DNA from: Bhargavaea cecembensis
Lineage (GTDB): Bacteria; Bacillota; Bacilli; Bacillales_A; Planococcaceae
Direction of reading: 5' to 3'
NCBI RefSeq assembly: GCF_001619585.1
Contig: NZ_LQNT01000009.1
Span: forward strand, 744,001-808,000
DNA: 64,000 nt
The notes beneath the pieces are model-generated. The model ran no database searches. It was given only the letters and a program-made list of their open reading frames with translations, and was not told where the DNA came from. Each line of letters opens with the position of its first letter. The stretch's first letter is position 1. The position numbers and the translations under genes were made by a program. Positions 9,139 to 17,117 of the stretch are shown one piece after another.

Positions 9139-9689
9139 GACGCATCCCCCTTCCTCTTCCATGGGATGAATGCAGACACGATCAGGACCGCGATGATAAT
9201 TGCCGGATGGACACCCGCAAACTCAGTAAGCGCCAAGCTTGCCACGACAAGGACCACAGTCAGCGGCCAGCCGAGGCCGAGTCCTGCTTTTTTCAGGAAG
9301 TCGATTGCGAGTACCCCGATCATGACGCCTGCAATCGGGATGACCCCTCTTGCCATTCCCTGTACCCAAGGTTTGTCCTTGAACGCATTAAGGAGCGACA
9401 GGAGGATGACCATCAGGAAAGCCGTCGGAAGGACCGTGGCGGCCAGGCTTGACAGCATCCCCGTCCAGCGGTTCAGCCGCCAGCCGATATATCCGGACAG
9501 CTTCGTGTTGATCGGACCCGGGAGCGTGTTGGCCAAGGCCAGGACGTCTGAGAATTCATCATCGTCCATCCACTTGTACCTATCCACGACTTCCCTCTTC
9601 ATGAGTGGGATGGCTGAAAGGCCGCCTCCGTATCCGAGCATCCCTGCCCGGAAAAAAGCGATGAACAGATCTTTATTCATGTGCAGCAT
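9135..9689 (-). CDS. half-size chromate transporter, first subunit
   Basis: This 184-residue paralogue of the following gene has GYGGGLSAIPLMKREVVDRYKW and LANTLPGPINTKLSGYIGW, the paired CHR signatures. Several transmembrane segments follow. GGAGAA lies 8 nt before the ATG at 9689; a TTG one codon upstream (9692) is possible. Its stop overlaps the next start by 4 nt, implying translational coupling of the two subunits. Operon order is subunit 1, subunit 2, GGT-like enzyme. Confidence 0.85.
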   Translation of the reverse strand: MLHMNKDLFIAFFRAGMLGYGGGLSAIPLMKREVVDRYKWMDDDEFSDVLALANTLPGPINTKLSGYIGWRLNRWTGMLSSLAATVLPTAFLMVILLSLLNAFKDKPWVQGMARGVIPIAGVMIGVLAIDFLKKAGLGLGWPLTVVLVVASLALTEFAGVHPAIIIAVLIVSAFIPWKRKGDAS

Positions 9690-9828
9690 CAACTCATTTC
9701 TCCAAACTAGTATTTAGTATAACGAAAAATCAGAGCAATCGGAACATAGGATTGTCGATTTATGCGGACATGTCCTTCCGCTCCGCTTCATAAGATGTCC
9801 AATAGCCTGAAGTAAAGGAGCAATCGAC

Positions 9829-10836
9829 GTGACCACCGGCCTCCTGATCATTCTCCTGCTTGTCCTCGTCCTGCCGTTTGCCGTGAAACCGGTCGAGCGG
9901 CAGCTGGAACTGTTCCTTCTCGTTATGGGGATCGCTGCGGCCATCACCGGCGGTGTGATGAATCGCGGACTGCTCGGACAGGCATTTTCTGACCCGCTGC
10001 CAATCACGCTGACCGTGCTTGTCGCCGGCATCATCTTCCGCCTGTTTTACCGGCAGCTTACGGGAGGGATCCGCCGGCTCCGGACTGTCATGCCCGACCG
10101 GCTTCTTTATGCGATGCTTGTCATCCTGCTCGGGCTCATCTCGAGCATCATCACTGCCATCATCGCGGCACTCGTACTCGTTACGGTGACCGGCACGCTC
10201 GGTCTCGCCCGGCGCTCCGAGATCCGGCTCGTCATCCTTGCATGCTATTCGATCGGACTCGGCGCCGCACTCACCCCGATTGGTGAACCCCTCTCCACTA
10301 TTACGGTGCAGAAACTGGATGCCGAGTTTTCGTTTCTATTTAACCTGATCGGACTGGATGTCCTCACTGCCATCCTGATGTTTGGAATGCTCGCGGCTGT
10401 CTGGGTCGACCCGCCGGGAAAAGAGGCGGGCGGAACCCCTCCGCCGCCCGAGCCTGTCTCCTCAATCTTCACCCGCTCGTTCAAGGTCTACCTTTTCATC
10501 ATGGCGCTCACGATGCTCGGTGCCGGATTTGAACCGCTCATCCGAGAGCACCTCACAGATATTGCACCGGGCACACTCTACTGGATGAATATGCTGTCCG
10601 CAGTCCTCGACAACGCCACGCTGGCCGCAGCCGAAATCAGCCCGCTGATGCAATTTGACGCCATCCGGGCGATTCTTCTGGGCCTCCTGATCAGCGGCGG
10701 GATGCTGATTCCCGGAAACATTCCAAACATCATCTCTGCCGGCAAGCTCCGGATCACAAGCGGAGAATGGGCCAGGTTCGGGGTCCCCGTCGGACTGGTG
10801 GCTCTGGTGGTTTACTATATCATCGGGATCTGGTGA
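9829..10836 (+). CDS. DUF1646 family integral membrane protein, putative ion transporter
   Basis: Starts with GTG at 9829, with AAAGGAG about 12 nt upstream. The 335-residue protein is almost entirely membrane-embedded (about ten hydrophobic segments). It resembles DUF1646 proteins (PF07854 type), which are distantly related to arsenite/NhaD-type permeases. Conserved-looking features are LGAALTPIGEPLSTI near residue 145, a charged short linker with PPGKEAGG near 195, and DNATLAAAEISP near 262, which resembles substrate-site loops of ion-transporter superfamily members. It is divergent from the chromate transporter genes. The substrate is unknown. Confidence 0.65.
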   Translation: MTTGLLIILLLVLVLPFAVKPVERQLELFLLVMGIAAAITGGVMNRGLLGQAFSDPLPITLTVLVAGIIFRLFYRQLTGGIRRLRTVMPDRLLYAMLVILLGLISSIITAIIAALVLVTVTGTLGLARRSEIRLVILACYSIGLGAALTPIGEPLSTITVQKLDAEFSFLFNLIGLDVLTAILMFGMLAAVWVDPPGKEAGGTPPPPEPVSSIFTRSFKVYLFIMALTMLGAGFEPLIREHLTDIAPGTLYWMNMLSAVLDNATLAAAEISPLMQFDAIRAILLGLLISGGMLIPGNIPNIISAGKLRITSGEWARFGVPVGLVALVVYYIIGIW

Positions 10837-10843
10837 CCATAAA

Positions 10844-10881
10844 ATGAAACGGATGCCCCAAGCCTGGGGGCATCCGTTTCA
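10844..10881. terminator. bidirectional terminator hairpin
   Basis: A 15-bp near-perfect stem, GAAACGGATGCCCC with its complement, separates two convergent genes. It overlaps the stop codon of the RsgA-like gene. The downstream T-tracts are broken by C and G. Confidence 0.8.
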
Positions 10882-11964
10882 TCGTTTCTTCTTCTGTTTT
10901 TGTGCACGGCGCACAGCTTTGGTCAGGTCCTTGCGCTGCTTTGCGCTGGCCATCCTGGCACGGGCATCGGATTTCTGCTCAATGTAGGCGATTTCCCGCT
11001 GAAGCTTGAAGTAGCTTGCGAGCCGATCCTCCGGGAGCCGGCCCTCTTCGACCGCCTCCCGGACCGCGCAGCCCGGCTCCTGTCCGTGGCCGCAGTCGCG
11101 GTAGCGGCAGAATTCCGCCAGTTCATCAATATCACTGAAACCGGAATCGAGTCCCTCACTCTGGTCCATCAGCTGAAGTTCCCTCATCCCCGGTGTATCG
11201 ATCAGGCAGGCGCCTCCCGGCAGCGTAATGAGTTCGCGATGGGTCGTCGTATGTCGTCCCTTTGCGTCATCTTCCCGGATATCCTGCACGGCCATCCTCT
11301 CCTTGCCAGCCAACGCATTCGTCAGGGTCGATTTGCCTGCGCCGGATGAACCGAGAAGCGCTGCCGTCAGCCCTTCGCGGAGCAAGGCGCTGACTTCGTC
11401 CAACCCTTCCCCGGTCACGGCACTCACGAGCACCGTATCCACGCCAAATGCGATACCTTCCAATTCTTCCAGGTAGCCGGCCGTATTTTCGCACAGATCC
11501 TTTTTCGTCAGCACGATCACCGGCTTCGCTCCGGAATCCCAAGCCGCGACCAGATAACGCTCCAGCCGGCGGGCATTGAAGTCCGCATTCAGGCTCATAA
11601 CGAGAAAGACAATATCCACATTCGCCGCGACAATCTGTTCCTCTGTACGCATCCCTGCTTCCTTGCGCGTAAAGACCGAAATACGGTCAAGCAGCGCATG
11701 GATGATGCCTTTCTCCTCTCCGGGCATCTGCTCCACGAGCACCCAGTCCCCGACCGACGGGAAATCCATCCGCCCCGCAGAATGGAACGCATAGCTTCCC
11801 GAAACGGTCGAGAGCCATTCCCCCTGCTCTGTCACCACGCGGTACATCCGCTTGTGTTCAAGGATTACCCGGCCCGGGATACACCGGGAAAAATCAGGGG
11901 TTGCCATCAGGCTTTCCGCCTGCGCCTTGAACGGATCTTTAAAACCATATTGGGTCATATTCAA
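10879..11964 (-). CDS. rsgA: RsgA-like ribosome small-subunit-dependent GTPase
   Basis: A circularly permuted GTPase of 361 residues. It has an N-terminal OB-like domain (to about 110), then G4 TKKDL near 150, G5 SAVTG near 180, G1 GSSGAGKSTL near 205, G2 RHTTTHRE near 240 and G3 DTPGMREL near 258. A C-terminal zinc site, C-R-Y-R-D-C-G-H-x-x-E-P-G-C, lies near 285-298. RsgA matures and releases factors from the 30S subunit. The length exceeds the approximately 290-residue housekeeping form and there is no rpoZ/rpe/prpC neighbourhood, so this is probably a second, paralogous copy. The start is TTG at 11964 with AGGAGG 8 nt upstream; an ATG two codons later is too far from it. It is expressed from its own leader (see 12001-12207). 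Confidence 0.88.
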   Translation of the reverse strand: MNMTQYGFKDPFKAQAESLMATPDFSRCIPGRVILEHKRMYRVVTEQGEWLSTVSGSYAFHSAGRMDFPSVGDWVLVEQMPGEEKGIIHALLDRISVFTRKEAGMRTEEQIVAANVDIVFLVMSLNADFNARRLERYLVAAWDSGAKPVIVLTKKDLCENTAGYLEELEGIAFGVDTVLVSAVTGEGLDEVSALLREGLTAALLGSSGAGKSTLTNALAGKERMAVQDIREDDAKGRHTTTHRELITLPGGACLIDTPGMRELQLMDQSEGLDSGFSDIDELAEFCRYRDCGHGQEPGCAVREAVEEGRLPEDRLASYFKLQREIAYIEQKSDARARMASAKQRKDLTKAVRRAQKQKKKR

Positions 11965-11996
11965 ATTCGTTTCCTCCTGTTATGTCCGTGACCATA

Positions 11997-12043
11997 AGAA
12001 AAACCTCCGACAGCATACCGGCAATCCGGCGGCTGTGGAGGTT
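11997..12043 (-). terminator. intrinsic terminator inside the RsgA-like gene leader (candidate attenuator)
   Basis: On the minus strand AACCTCCACAGC pairs with GCTGTCGGAGGTT, with an inner CCGG-ATTG-CCGG stem, and is followed by TTTTTCTT. It lies between the leader peptide and the RsgA-like start, about 33 nt before that TTG. Any transcript from the promoter at 12178-12207 must pass it. Confidence 0.8.
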
Positions 12044-12070
12044 CTCAGGCACGCAAAACAGGAGTACGCG

Positions 12071-12142
12071 TCAAAACGCGCCCCGCAGGCGTGTGAGTCC
12101 AGGCCGACCGGATTGTTTCATTGCAATCTCTACTTTCGCCAT
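12071..12142 (-). CDS. putative 23-residue leader peptide upstream of RsgA-like gene
   Basis: A short frame starts at ATG (12142) with AGGTGAT 7 nt upstream and ends at TGA (12071). It begins M-A-K-V-E-I-A and is basic overall (K, K, R, R, R). Near its end it contains R-L-R followed by G-A-F and stop; R/K-x-R/K motifs are known arrest sites in Erm-type leader peptides. Codons L16-T-R18 can pair with bases just before the terminator (CUCA/CACGC with GCGUG/UGAG). A further small hairpin covers its stop codon. Function as an attenuator peptide is inference; translation is unproven. Confidence 0.45.
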   Translation of the reverse strand: MAKVEIAMKQSGRPGLTRLRGAF

Positions 12143-12177
12143 CTCACATCACCTGCTTTCCGTTGTTTGGTAAAAAC

Positions 12178-12207
12178 AGAATACCAAGACGAGGCATGTC
12201 CCGTCAA
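12178..12207 (-). promoter_or_regulatory. sigma-A-type promoter of the RsgA-like leader
   Basis: On the minus strand TTGACG (12202-12207) and TATTCT (12178-12183) are 18 nt apart. Transcription would start near 12171, giving a leader of about 205 nt before the RsgA-like start. It begins just after the stop of the NRAMP gene. Confidence 0.6.
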
Positions 12208-12225
12208 TCGCTTTTGGAATTTTAA

Positions 12226-13428
12226 TTACTTAAACAATTGAGGGATTCCATTGATCAGGGAATACCCGCCCATTAAGGCCATTGCGATAACCGTGATCAC
12301 GCCGACAACAGTCAGCCACATCGGGTGTTTGTAATCCCCGACAATCCGTGCTTTATAGGCTGCAACTAGCATGACGCCAAGTGCGAGCGGCAGAATGAGA
12401 CCATTCAGCGAGCCGACGAGGACCAGGATTTTGACAGGTTGTCCGACAATGACAAAGACGAGTGTCGAAATCAGAATGAATCCGATGATAAACTTCTTCG
12501 CATGCCGGTCGATCCACGGGCTAAACGAGCGGATAAAGGAAACGGATGTGTAGGCCGCTCCGACGACGGATGTCACTGCGGCGGACCACATGACGACACC
12601 AAAGATCTTATATCCGACGTTTCCTGCCGCATGCTGGAAGACGGATGCCGGCGGATTGCCGGGATCCAGCTTCAGCCCCTGTGAGACGACACCCAGGACG
12701 GCAAGAAACAGTAGGACCCGCATCAGCGAGGCGACCCCGATCGCGGTGACCGCACTTCTGGTAACGACGGGCAGGTATTCTTTCCCCTTGATGCCGGCGT
12801 CAATCAGCCGGTGGCCGCCCGCGAAGGTAATGTAACCGCCGACGGTTCCTCCGACAAGCGTGACGATGGCCAAAATGTCCAACTCAAGTGGTGCCACGGT
12901 CCGCAGCGCCGCTTCTCCATAGGGGGGCTGCGCCGTGAACATCACATAAAGTGTCAGGGCAATCATGACAAAGCCCAGAATTTGTGTAAACCGGTCCATG
13001 GCACGGCCCGCTTCCTTGACGACAAAAATGCCGACAGCCAGAATACAGCTGATGATGGCGCCGGTTTTTGGATCAATGCCGAACAGCACATTCGCGCCGA
13101 GGCCCGCACCACCGATATTGCCGATGTTAAAGGCGAGGCCACCCATCACGACAAGCAACGCCAGCACATAGCCGAGGCCCGGGAGTACATCGTTTGCGAT
13201 ATCCTGGGCCCGCTTGCCGGAGACGGCTATAATTCGCCAAATGTTCAGCTGCGCGGCAATGTCGATCAGAACGGAAATGAGGATGACGAATGCGAAACTT
13301 GCCATGAGCTGCTCGGTGAAGACGGTCGTCTGCGTGAGAAAGCCGGGTCCGATGGCCGAGGTGGCCATCAGGAACGCGGCACCGAGCATCACGCTCCGTA
13401 ATTGTTTTTTCTCCATTGTCTGATTCAT
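12226..13428 (-). CDS. ycsG: NRAMP-family metal transporter homologue (YcsG type)
   Basis: A 400-residue protein with about eleven transmembrane segments. The early motif SAIGPGFLTQTTVFTEQ corresponds to the DPGN-region helix of NRAMP proteins but lacks the canonical D-P-G-N. Classical Mn/Fe specificity is therefore doubtful, and YcsG-type members may move another ion or solute. GFVMIALTLYVMF and GGTVGGYITFAGGHRL follow. An AGGGGG site precedes the ATG at 13428. It is last in the pxpB-pxpC-pxpA operon, the same association as ycsG with ycsF/kipI/kipA in Bacillus subtilis. A link to 5-oxoproline metabolism is inferred from context. Confidence 0.8.
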   Translation of the reverse strand: MNQTMEKKQLRSVMLGAAFLMATSAIGPGFLTQTTVFTEQLMASFAFVILISVLIDIAAQLNIWRIIAVSGKRAQDIANDVLPGLGYVLALLVVMGGLAFNIGNIGGAGLGANVLFGIDPKTGAIISCILAVGIFVVKEAGRAMDRFTQILGFVMIALTLYVMFTAQPPYGEAALRTVAPLELDILAIVTLVGGTVGGYITFAGGHRLIDAGIKGKEYLPVVTRSAVTAIGVASLMRVLLFLAVLGVVSQGLKLDPGNPPASVFQHAAGNVGYKIFGVVMWSAAVTSVVGAAYTSVSFIRSFSPWIDRHAKKFIIGFILISTLVFVIVGQPVKILVLVGSLNGLILPLALGVMLVAAYKARIVGDYKHPMWLTVVGVITVIAMALMGGYSLINGIPQLFK

Positions 13429-13486
13429 TTATGTCCCCCTGAATGATGTATGATTCTTTCTTCCTCTTGGACGTTCCTGTTCCTAT

Positions 13487-14260
13487 TCATGAAAACCTGT
13501 TTCCGATCTTCTCCACCCGGACCCCTTCTTCCGGCAACAGGCCCTTAAGCCGCCGGGCAAACTCGAGTGCGGTCACACCGTCGCCGTGGATGCAGACTGT
13601 TTCCGCACGCAGGGCGAAGTCCATATCATCCACCGTTCTCACCTTGCCTTCCGTCACCATGCGGACCACCTGTGCGGCTGCTGTATCGGGGTCTGTGATG
13701 AGAGCGTTTGTTTCACGGCGGTTCGTGAGAGATCCGTCGGGCTGATAAGTGCGGTCCGAGAAAACTTCGCTTGCGGTCCGGAGCCCAATTTTTTCCCCCG
13801 CCCTGACCAGTTCGCTGCCTGACAGGCCGAACAGGATGAGTTCCGGATTGACGGCATACACCGCTTCAGCGATCGCCTCAGACAGCGAAGCATCCTTCGA
13901 CGCCATGTTATACAGGGCTCCGTGCGGCTTAACGTGCTGCATCTCGCCGCCCTCCGCCCGGATAAAGGCATCAAGAGCACCGATCTGGTACATTGTCAGG
14001 TCATACGCCTCTTCCGCTGAAATGGCCATTGCGCGCCTGCCGAAACCGGCAAGGTCCGGCGTTCCCGGATGGGCACCGATGCCTACTCCTTTTTCCAGTG
14101 CCATCCGGACCGTCTTCTTCATCACGGAAGGGTCGCCCGCATGGAAGCCGCAGGCAACGTTCGCGCTTGTGATGAGATCGAGGATTTCCTCGTCATTCCC
14201 CATCTTATAGGCACCATATGATTCTCCCATATCGCAGTTCAAGTCCACTTGGTAATCCAT
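13487..14260 (-). CDS. pxpA: 5-oxoprolinase subunit A (LamB/YcsF family)
   Basis: The 257-residue protein begins [18 protein letters not shown], the hallmark of LamB/YcsF proteins. It continues with [15 protein letters not shown] near residue 35, [17 protein letters not shown] near 60, [10 protein letters not shown] near 110 and [10 protein letters not shown] near 225. PxpA hydrolyses the ring of phosphorylated 5-oxoproline within the ATP-dependent PxpABC 5-oxoprolinase that recycles pyroglutamate to glutamate. GAAAGGGG lies upstream of the ATG. It follows pxpC by only 3 nt. Confidence 0.95.
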   Translation of the reverse strand: MDYQVDLNCDMGESYGAYKMGNDEEILDLITSANVACGFHAGDPSVMKKTVRMALEKGVGIGAHPGTPDLAGFGRRAMAISAEEAYDLTMYQIGALDAFIRAEGGEMQHVKPHGALYNMASKDASLSEAIAEAVYAVNPELILFGLSGSELVRAGEKIGLRTASEVFSDRTYQPDGSLTNRRETNALITDPDTAAAQVVRMVTEGKVRTVDDMDFALRAETVCIHGDGVTALEFARRLKGLLPEEGVRVEKIGNRFS

Positions 14261-14263
14261 TAT

Positions 14264-15271
14264 TTATACCCCTTTCAATTTCAGCTCTATGGACAGTTTT
14301 AACTCTGAAAGTTGTTTCTTTTGTTGGGTGAGCTGTTGCTGCGCTTCTTCAACAGATACTTCTTTGAAACGGAGTTTGGCACCCGGCTGCATCTGAGCGA
14401 CGATCGGGAGGTCGACGGCTGCAGCCTGTCCGATTTTTGGATAGCCCCCGGTGGTCTGGCGGTCGGCCATGAGCAGGATCGGGCTCCCGCCGGAAGGCAC
14501 CTGGACCGCTCCGGCCACGACCCCTTCCGAAAGAAGCTCGCGAGGCTCTGATAAACGGAGCGTGTCTCCTTTTAAACGGTAGCCCATCCGGTCCGATTCC
14601 GAAGATACGGTGAAGATTCCACCGAAGAATGCGGCCAGGCTTTCTTCGTCAAACCAGTGATGCTGCGGCCCCCTCATCATCCTGATTTCTGCTTCCTTTC
14701 CGTAAAGGGGGATCAGGTCGTCCGAGACCGACCAGTCCGCAGCACAGAATTGCTTGTCGCCGGCTTGGGATAAGACTGTCGCTGTCCACTGCTTGGCATG
14801 AACCGACGGGTTGCCGACCGGCAGGCGGTCACCCTTCTCCAGACACCTTCCATCCAGGCCGCCGATGCGGGCTTTTGTGTAAGTCGACCGGCTACCCATC
14901 ACTTCCGGCACATCAATTCCTCCGGCGACCGCCACATACACCCGGCAGCCCGAGACCGCCATTCCAAATGCAAGAACTGCACCTGCCTTTACGGCAACCG
15001 GCCGCCACATCGGGACTGGCTTGCCATCAATGTTGGGAGACAGGTCACCGCCTGCCAGCGCGATCAGACTGTCTGTCTCAAAGCGGATGGTTGGCCCGGC
15101 AAGTGCCGCTTCGATTGTGGCACAGTTTTGGCTGTTGCCGACCAGCAGATTTGCCACCCGGTGTGCATATGGATCCATCGCGCCGCCCGCGACCACCCCA
15201 TACTGCTGAAATCCCGGGCGGCCCAAATCCTGTACGGACGTCTGGAGGCCCGGCTTGTCAATAATAAGCAT
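14264..15271 (-). CDS. pxpC: 5-oxoprolinase subunit C (KipA/AHS2 family)
   Basis: The 335-residue AHS2 (allophanate hydrolase subunit 2) protein has the typical start KPGLQTSVQDLGRPGFQQYGV followed by GAMDPYAHRVANLLVGN. MRGPQHHWF occurs near residue 200, SDRMGYRLKG near 225 and PSGGSPILLMADRQTTGGYPKIG near 260. Its start overlaps the end of pxpB by 14 nt. PxpB and PxpC together phosphorylate 5-oxoproline before ring opening by PxpA. In B. subtilis the orthologue KipA also antagonises the kinase inhibitor KipI; whether that holds here is unknown. Confidence 0.95.
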   Translation of the reverse strand: MLIIDKPGLQTSVQDLGRPGFQQYGVVAGGAMDPYAHRVANLLVGNSQNCATIEAALAGPTIRFETDSLIALAGGDLSPNIDGKPVPMWRPVAVKAGAVLAFGMAVSGCRVYVAVAGGIDVPEVMGSRSTYTKARIGGLDGRCLEKGDRLPVGNPSVHAKQWTATVLSQAGDKQFCAADWSVSDDLIPLYGKEAEIRMMRGPQHHWFDEESLAAFFGGIFTVSSESDRMGYRLKGDTLRLSEPRELLSEGVVAGAVQVPSGGSPILLMADRQTTGGYPKIGQAAAVDLPIVAQMQPGAKLRFKEVSVEEAQQQLTQQKKQLSELKLSIELKLKGV

Positions 15272-15956
15272 GGCGGTCCGCCTCCATCTTTTCGTATTCC
15301 TCGGTTGAGATCGGCTTGAACCTGACTTGATCCCCCGGCCGAAGAAGGCTCGGAATCTCTTCTTGAGGCAAAAACAGTTCGACCGGCGTCCTTCCGATCA
15401 GTTGCCAGCCTCCGGGCGTTCCGATCGGATAAACGCCGGTCTGCGCACCTGCGATTCCGACAGTCCTTGCGGGAATCTCCAGCCGGGGAGACGACCTCCT
15501 CGGGGCAGCGATCCGTTCATCCATCCCTCCAAGGAAAGGGAACCCGGGGGCAAACCCGATCATTTTTACGTCATATGTATTTCCGGAGTGGATCCGGATA
15601 ACTTCCTCCTCGGTCAGCCCGTTGTGTTCTGCGACAAACGAAAGGTCAGGCCCGAAATCACCGCCGTAGCACACGGGAATCTCTACAATACGCCCTTCTT
15701 CTTTTCCGGCCGGACTGATATCCGAGAGAATCTCCCGCAGTTTCTTCTCCATTTCTTTGTACGTGATCCCGGCTTCCGCTTCATAGCAGACCGTGACGGT
15801 GACATAGGCCTGGATGATGTCAGTCACGCCGCGGATTTTTTCATGATTGATTCTCTCGGCAATCGCTCGTACAAACGCGGTAGATTCCTCACTGATTGAA
15901 TCTCCTGCCGTCACTACGATTGCTCCATCCCCGAGCGGGTGAAATTTCAACTCCAT
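15258..15956 (-). CDS. pxpB: 5-oxoprolinase subunit B (KipI/AHS1 family)
   Basis: A 232-residue AHS1 protein: GDGAIVV near the start, YEAEAGITYKEME near 55, VCYGGDFGPDL near 98, GFAPGFPFLGGMDERI near 138, TPGGWQLIGRTP near 182 and the C-terminal GDQVRFKPIS. I prefer the second ATG (15956) because AGAAGGG is 6 nt upstream of it but directly abuts the first ATG (15962). It is the first gene of pxpB-pxpC-pxpA-ycsG. B. subtilis KipI additionally inhibits sporulation kinase KinA; that moonlighting role is only possible here. Confidence 0.93.
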   Translation of the reverse strand: MELKFHPLGDGAIVVTAGDSISEESTAFVRAIAERINHEKIRGVTDIIQAYVTVTVCYEAEAGITYKEMEKKLREILSDISPAGKEEGRIVEIPVCYGGDFGPDLSFVAEHNGLTEEEVIRIHSGNTYDVKMIGFAPGFPFLGGMDERIAAPRRSSPRLEIPARTVGIAGAQTGVYPIGTPGGWQLIGRTPVELFLPQEEIPSLLRPGDQVRFKPISTEEYEKMEADRHAYY

Positions 15957-16046
15957 AGACATCCCTTCTTTCTACCCTGACTCTTTTGACAATTCGTGTC
16001 GAAATTCCTCCCTAAAAACCGAATCCTTTGCATTCCATTTTTAAAC

Positions 16047-16077
16047 AACAAAAACGCCCCGCCGGAGCGGAGCGTTT
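16047..16077 (-). terminator. terminator of the DUF3231 gene
   Basis: AAACGC-CCCGC pairs with GCGG-A-GCGTTT around CGGA, followed by TTTTTGTTG on the minus strand. Confidence 0.85.
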
Positions 16078-16081
16078 CAGG

Positions 16082-16588
16082 TCAGTTACTTTTCTGCTGG
16101 TGAAGCGGCGGCGTCATCAGCCAGCCCTTCTGCTTCGTAAGGCGGAGCAGCCTCGCGCCTGTAGTGGCGCGGTCAGCGTGGAATCGTGCAAAATGAGCGG
16201 CCACATCTTCCCGGCTGCATTGTCCCATTACCTGGCTGCAGGACACGAGGCCCTGGCCGGCATTGACACCGAGAATTGCAGCAATTTCCTGATCGGAAAA
16301 CTTGGCACCTGTAGGAATATCCTCGGAAGAGGCTTTCCCGCGTGATGGCAGTGCCGGTGGCGGTGTAACGCCATTTTCCTTAAGAATCTTCTCGATAGGC
16401 GTGTTTTCTGCCTTCATCATCTTGATGGTGTCCTCGATCAGGCCGATCAGTTCTTTGTCCCCTGCATGATTCACAAACGCTTCGTACATGCTAATCAGAC
16501 CATTGTTCGCAGCGACGTAAGCCCAGAGACCGACGACTTCACCGTAATGCAGCGGTTCATTTTTCGGATTGTCACTCATGACACCCAT
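16082..16588 (-). CDS. DUF3231 family protein
   Basis: A 168-residue helical protein with the DUF3231 start pattern PLHYGEVVGLWAYVAANNGLI, MYEAFVNHAGDKEL and a later LKENGVTPPPALPSR. These proteins are ferritin-like four-helix bundles of unknown function common in spore-forming Bacillales; many members carry two tandem copies, this one a single copy. I start at the ATG at 16588, 7 nt after GGGGGA; ATGs at 16618, 16603 and 16579 fit the ribosome site less well. It is followed by its own terminator. Confidence 0.75.
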   Translation of the reverse strand: MGVMSDNPKNEPLHYGEVVGLWAYVAANNGLISMYEAFVNHAGDKELIGLIEDTIKMMKAENTPIEKILKENGVTPPPALPSRGKASSEDIPTGAKFSDQEIAAILGVNAGQGLVSCSQVMGQCSREDVAAHFARFHADRATTGARLLRLTKQKGWLMTPPLHQQKSN

Positions 16589-16664
16589 TGGCGAATCCCC
16601 CATCCTTTTCGTAATCACAATCAGTATGGGGAGAATCGGCCGCCTTTATGCACACGGAAATCAA

Positions 16665-17117
16665 TCATCCATATTTTTTCTGATGTTCCTTTTTGCGCCC
16701 CAGATAGTCCTGGTCTTCACGGATCCGGTCCCAGTATTCCTTGAAGATCGCGGCAGACTCCGCCTTCACCGGGTCTTCGATCCGCTCATGGGTTGTCCCG
16801 TCTTCCCTGTATTTCCTGCCGCCCTTATAGTTCGTATAGCGCCGCGCCCTTGTATAGCCCATCTGAATGAATTTGCGCGCCATGTCCATGCCGACAAAGT
16901 CATCGTCCTTCCGGTAGTCCTCGAACATTTCATAAAGCGTTTCGGCAGATTTTTTGGCAATATCCGGTGTCCGGAAACGCCAGTGCGGAAGCAGTTCGCT
17001 TTTGTAGGGTTCGACGAGGAGCACTCCCTGTTCACCTTTTCCGACCCGGTACAGTTCCGGCCGTTCCCTGAAATCGATGTGGTCGTAATCCAGATCATAG
17101 TCAAATGCCATCTTCAT
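16665..17117 (-). CDS. DUF4385 family protein
   Basis: A 150-residue soluble protein starting F-D-Y-D-L-D-Y-D-H-I-D-F-R-E-R-P-E-L-Y-R, with GKGEQGVLLVEPYK and a Trp/Arg-rich middle. This matches DUF4385 as I know it; the function is unknown. The ATG at 17117 has AAAGGCGGG directly upstream and overlaps the end of the ABC ATPase gene by 17 nt, so it may be translationally coupled. The C-terminus is basic (K-K-E-H-Q-K-K-Y-G). Its role beside the ABC exporter is unclear. Confidence 0.65.
   Translation of the reverse strand: MKMAFDYDLDYDHIDFRERPELYRVGKGEQGVLLVEPYKSELLPHWRFRTPDIAKKSAETLYEMFEDYRKDDDFVGMDMARKFIQMGYTRARRYTNYKGGRKYREDGTTHERIEDPVKAESAAIFKEYWDRIREDQDYLGRKKEHQKKYG

Noticed and set aside
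12226-13428. Naming the transporter mntH
   Set aside because: The canonical D-P-G-N motif is missing and the operon context is 5-oxoprolinase, so a manganese transporter name would mislead.
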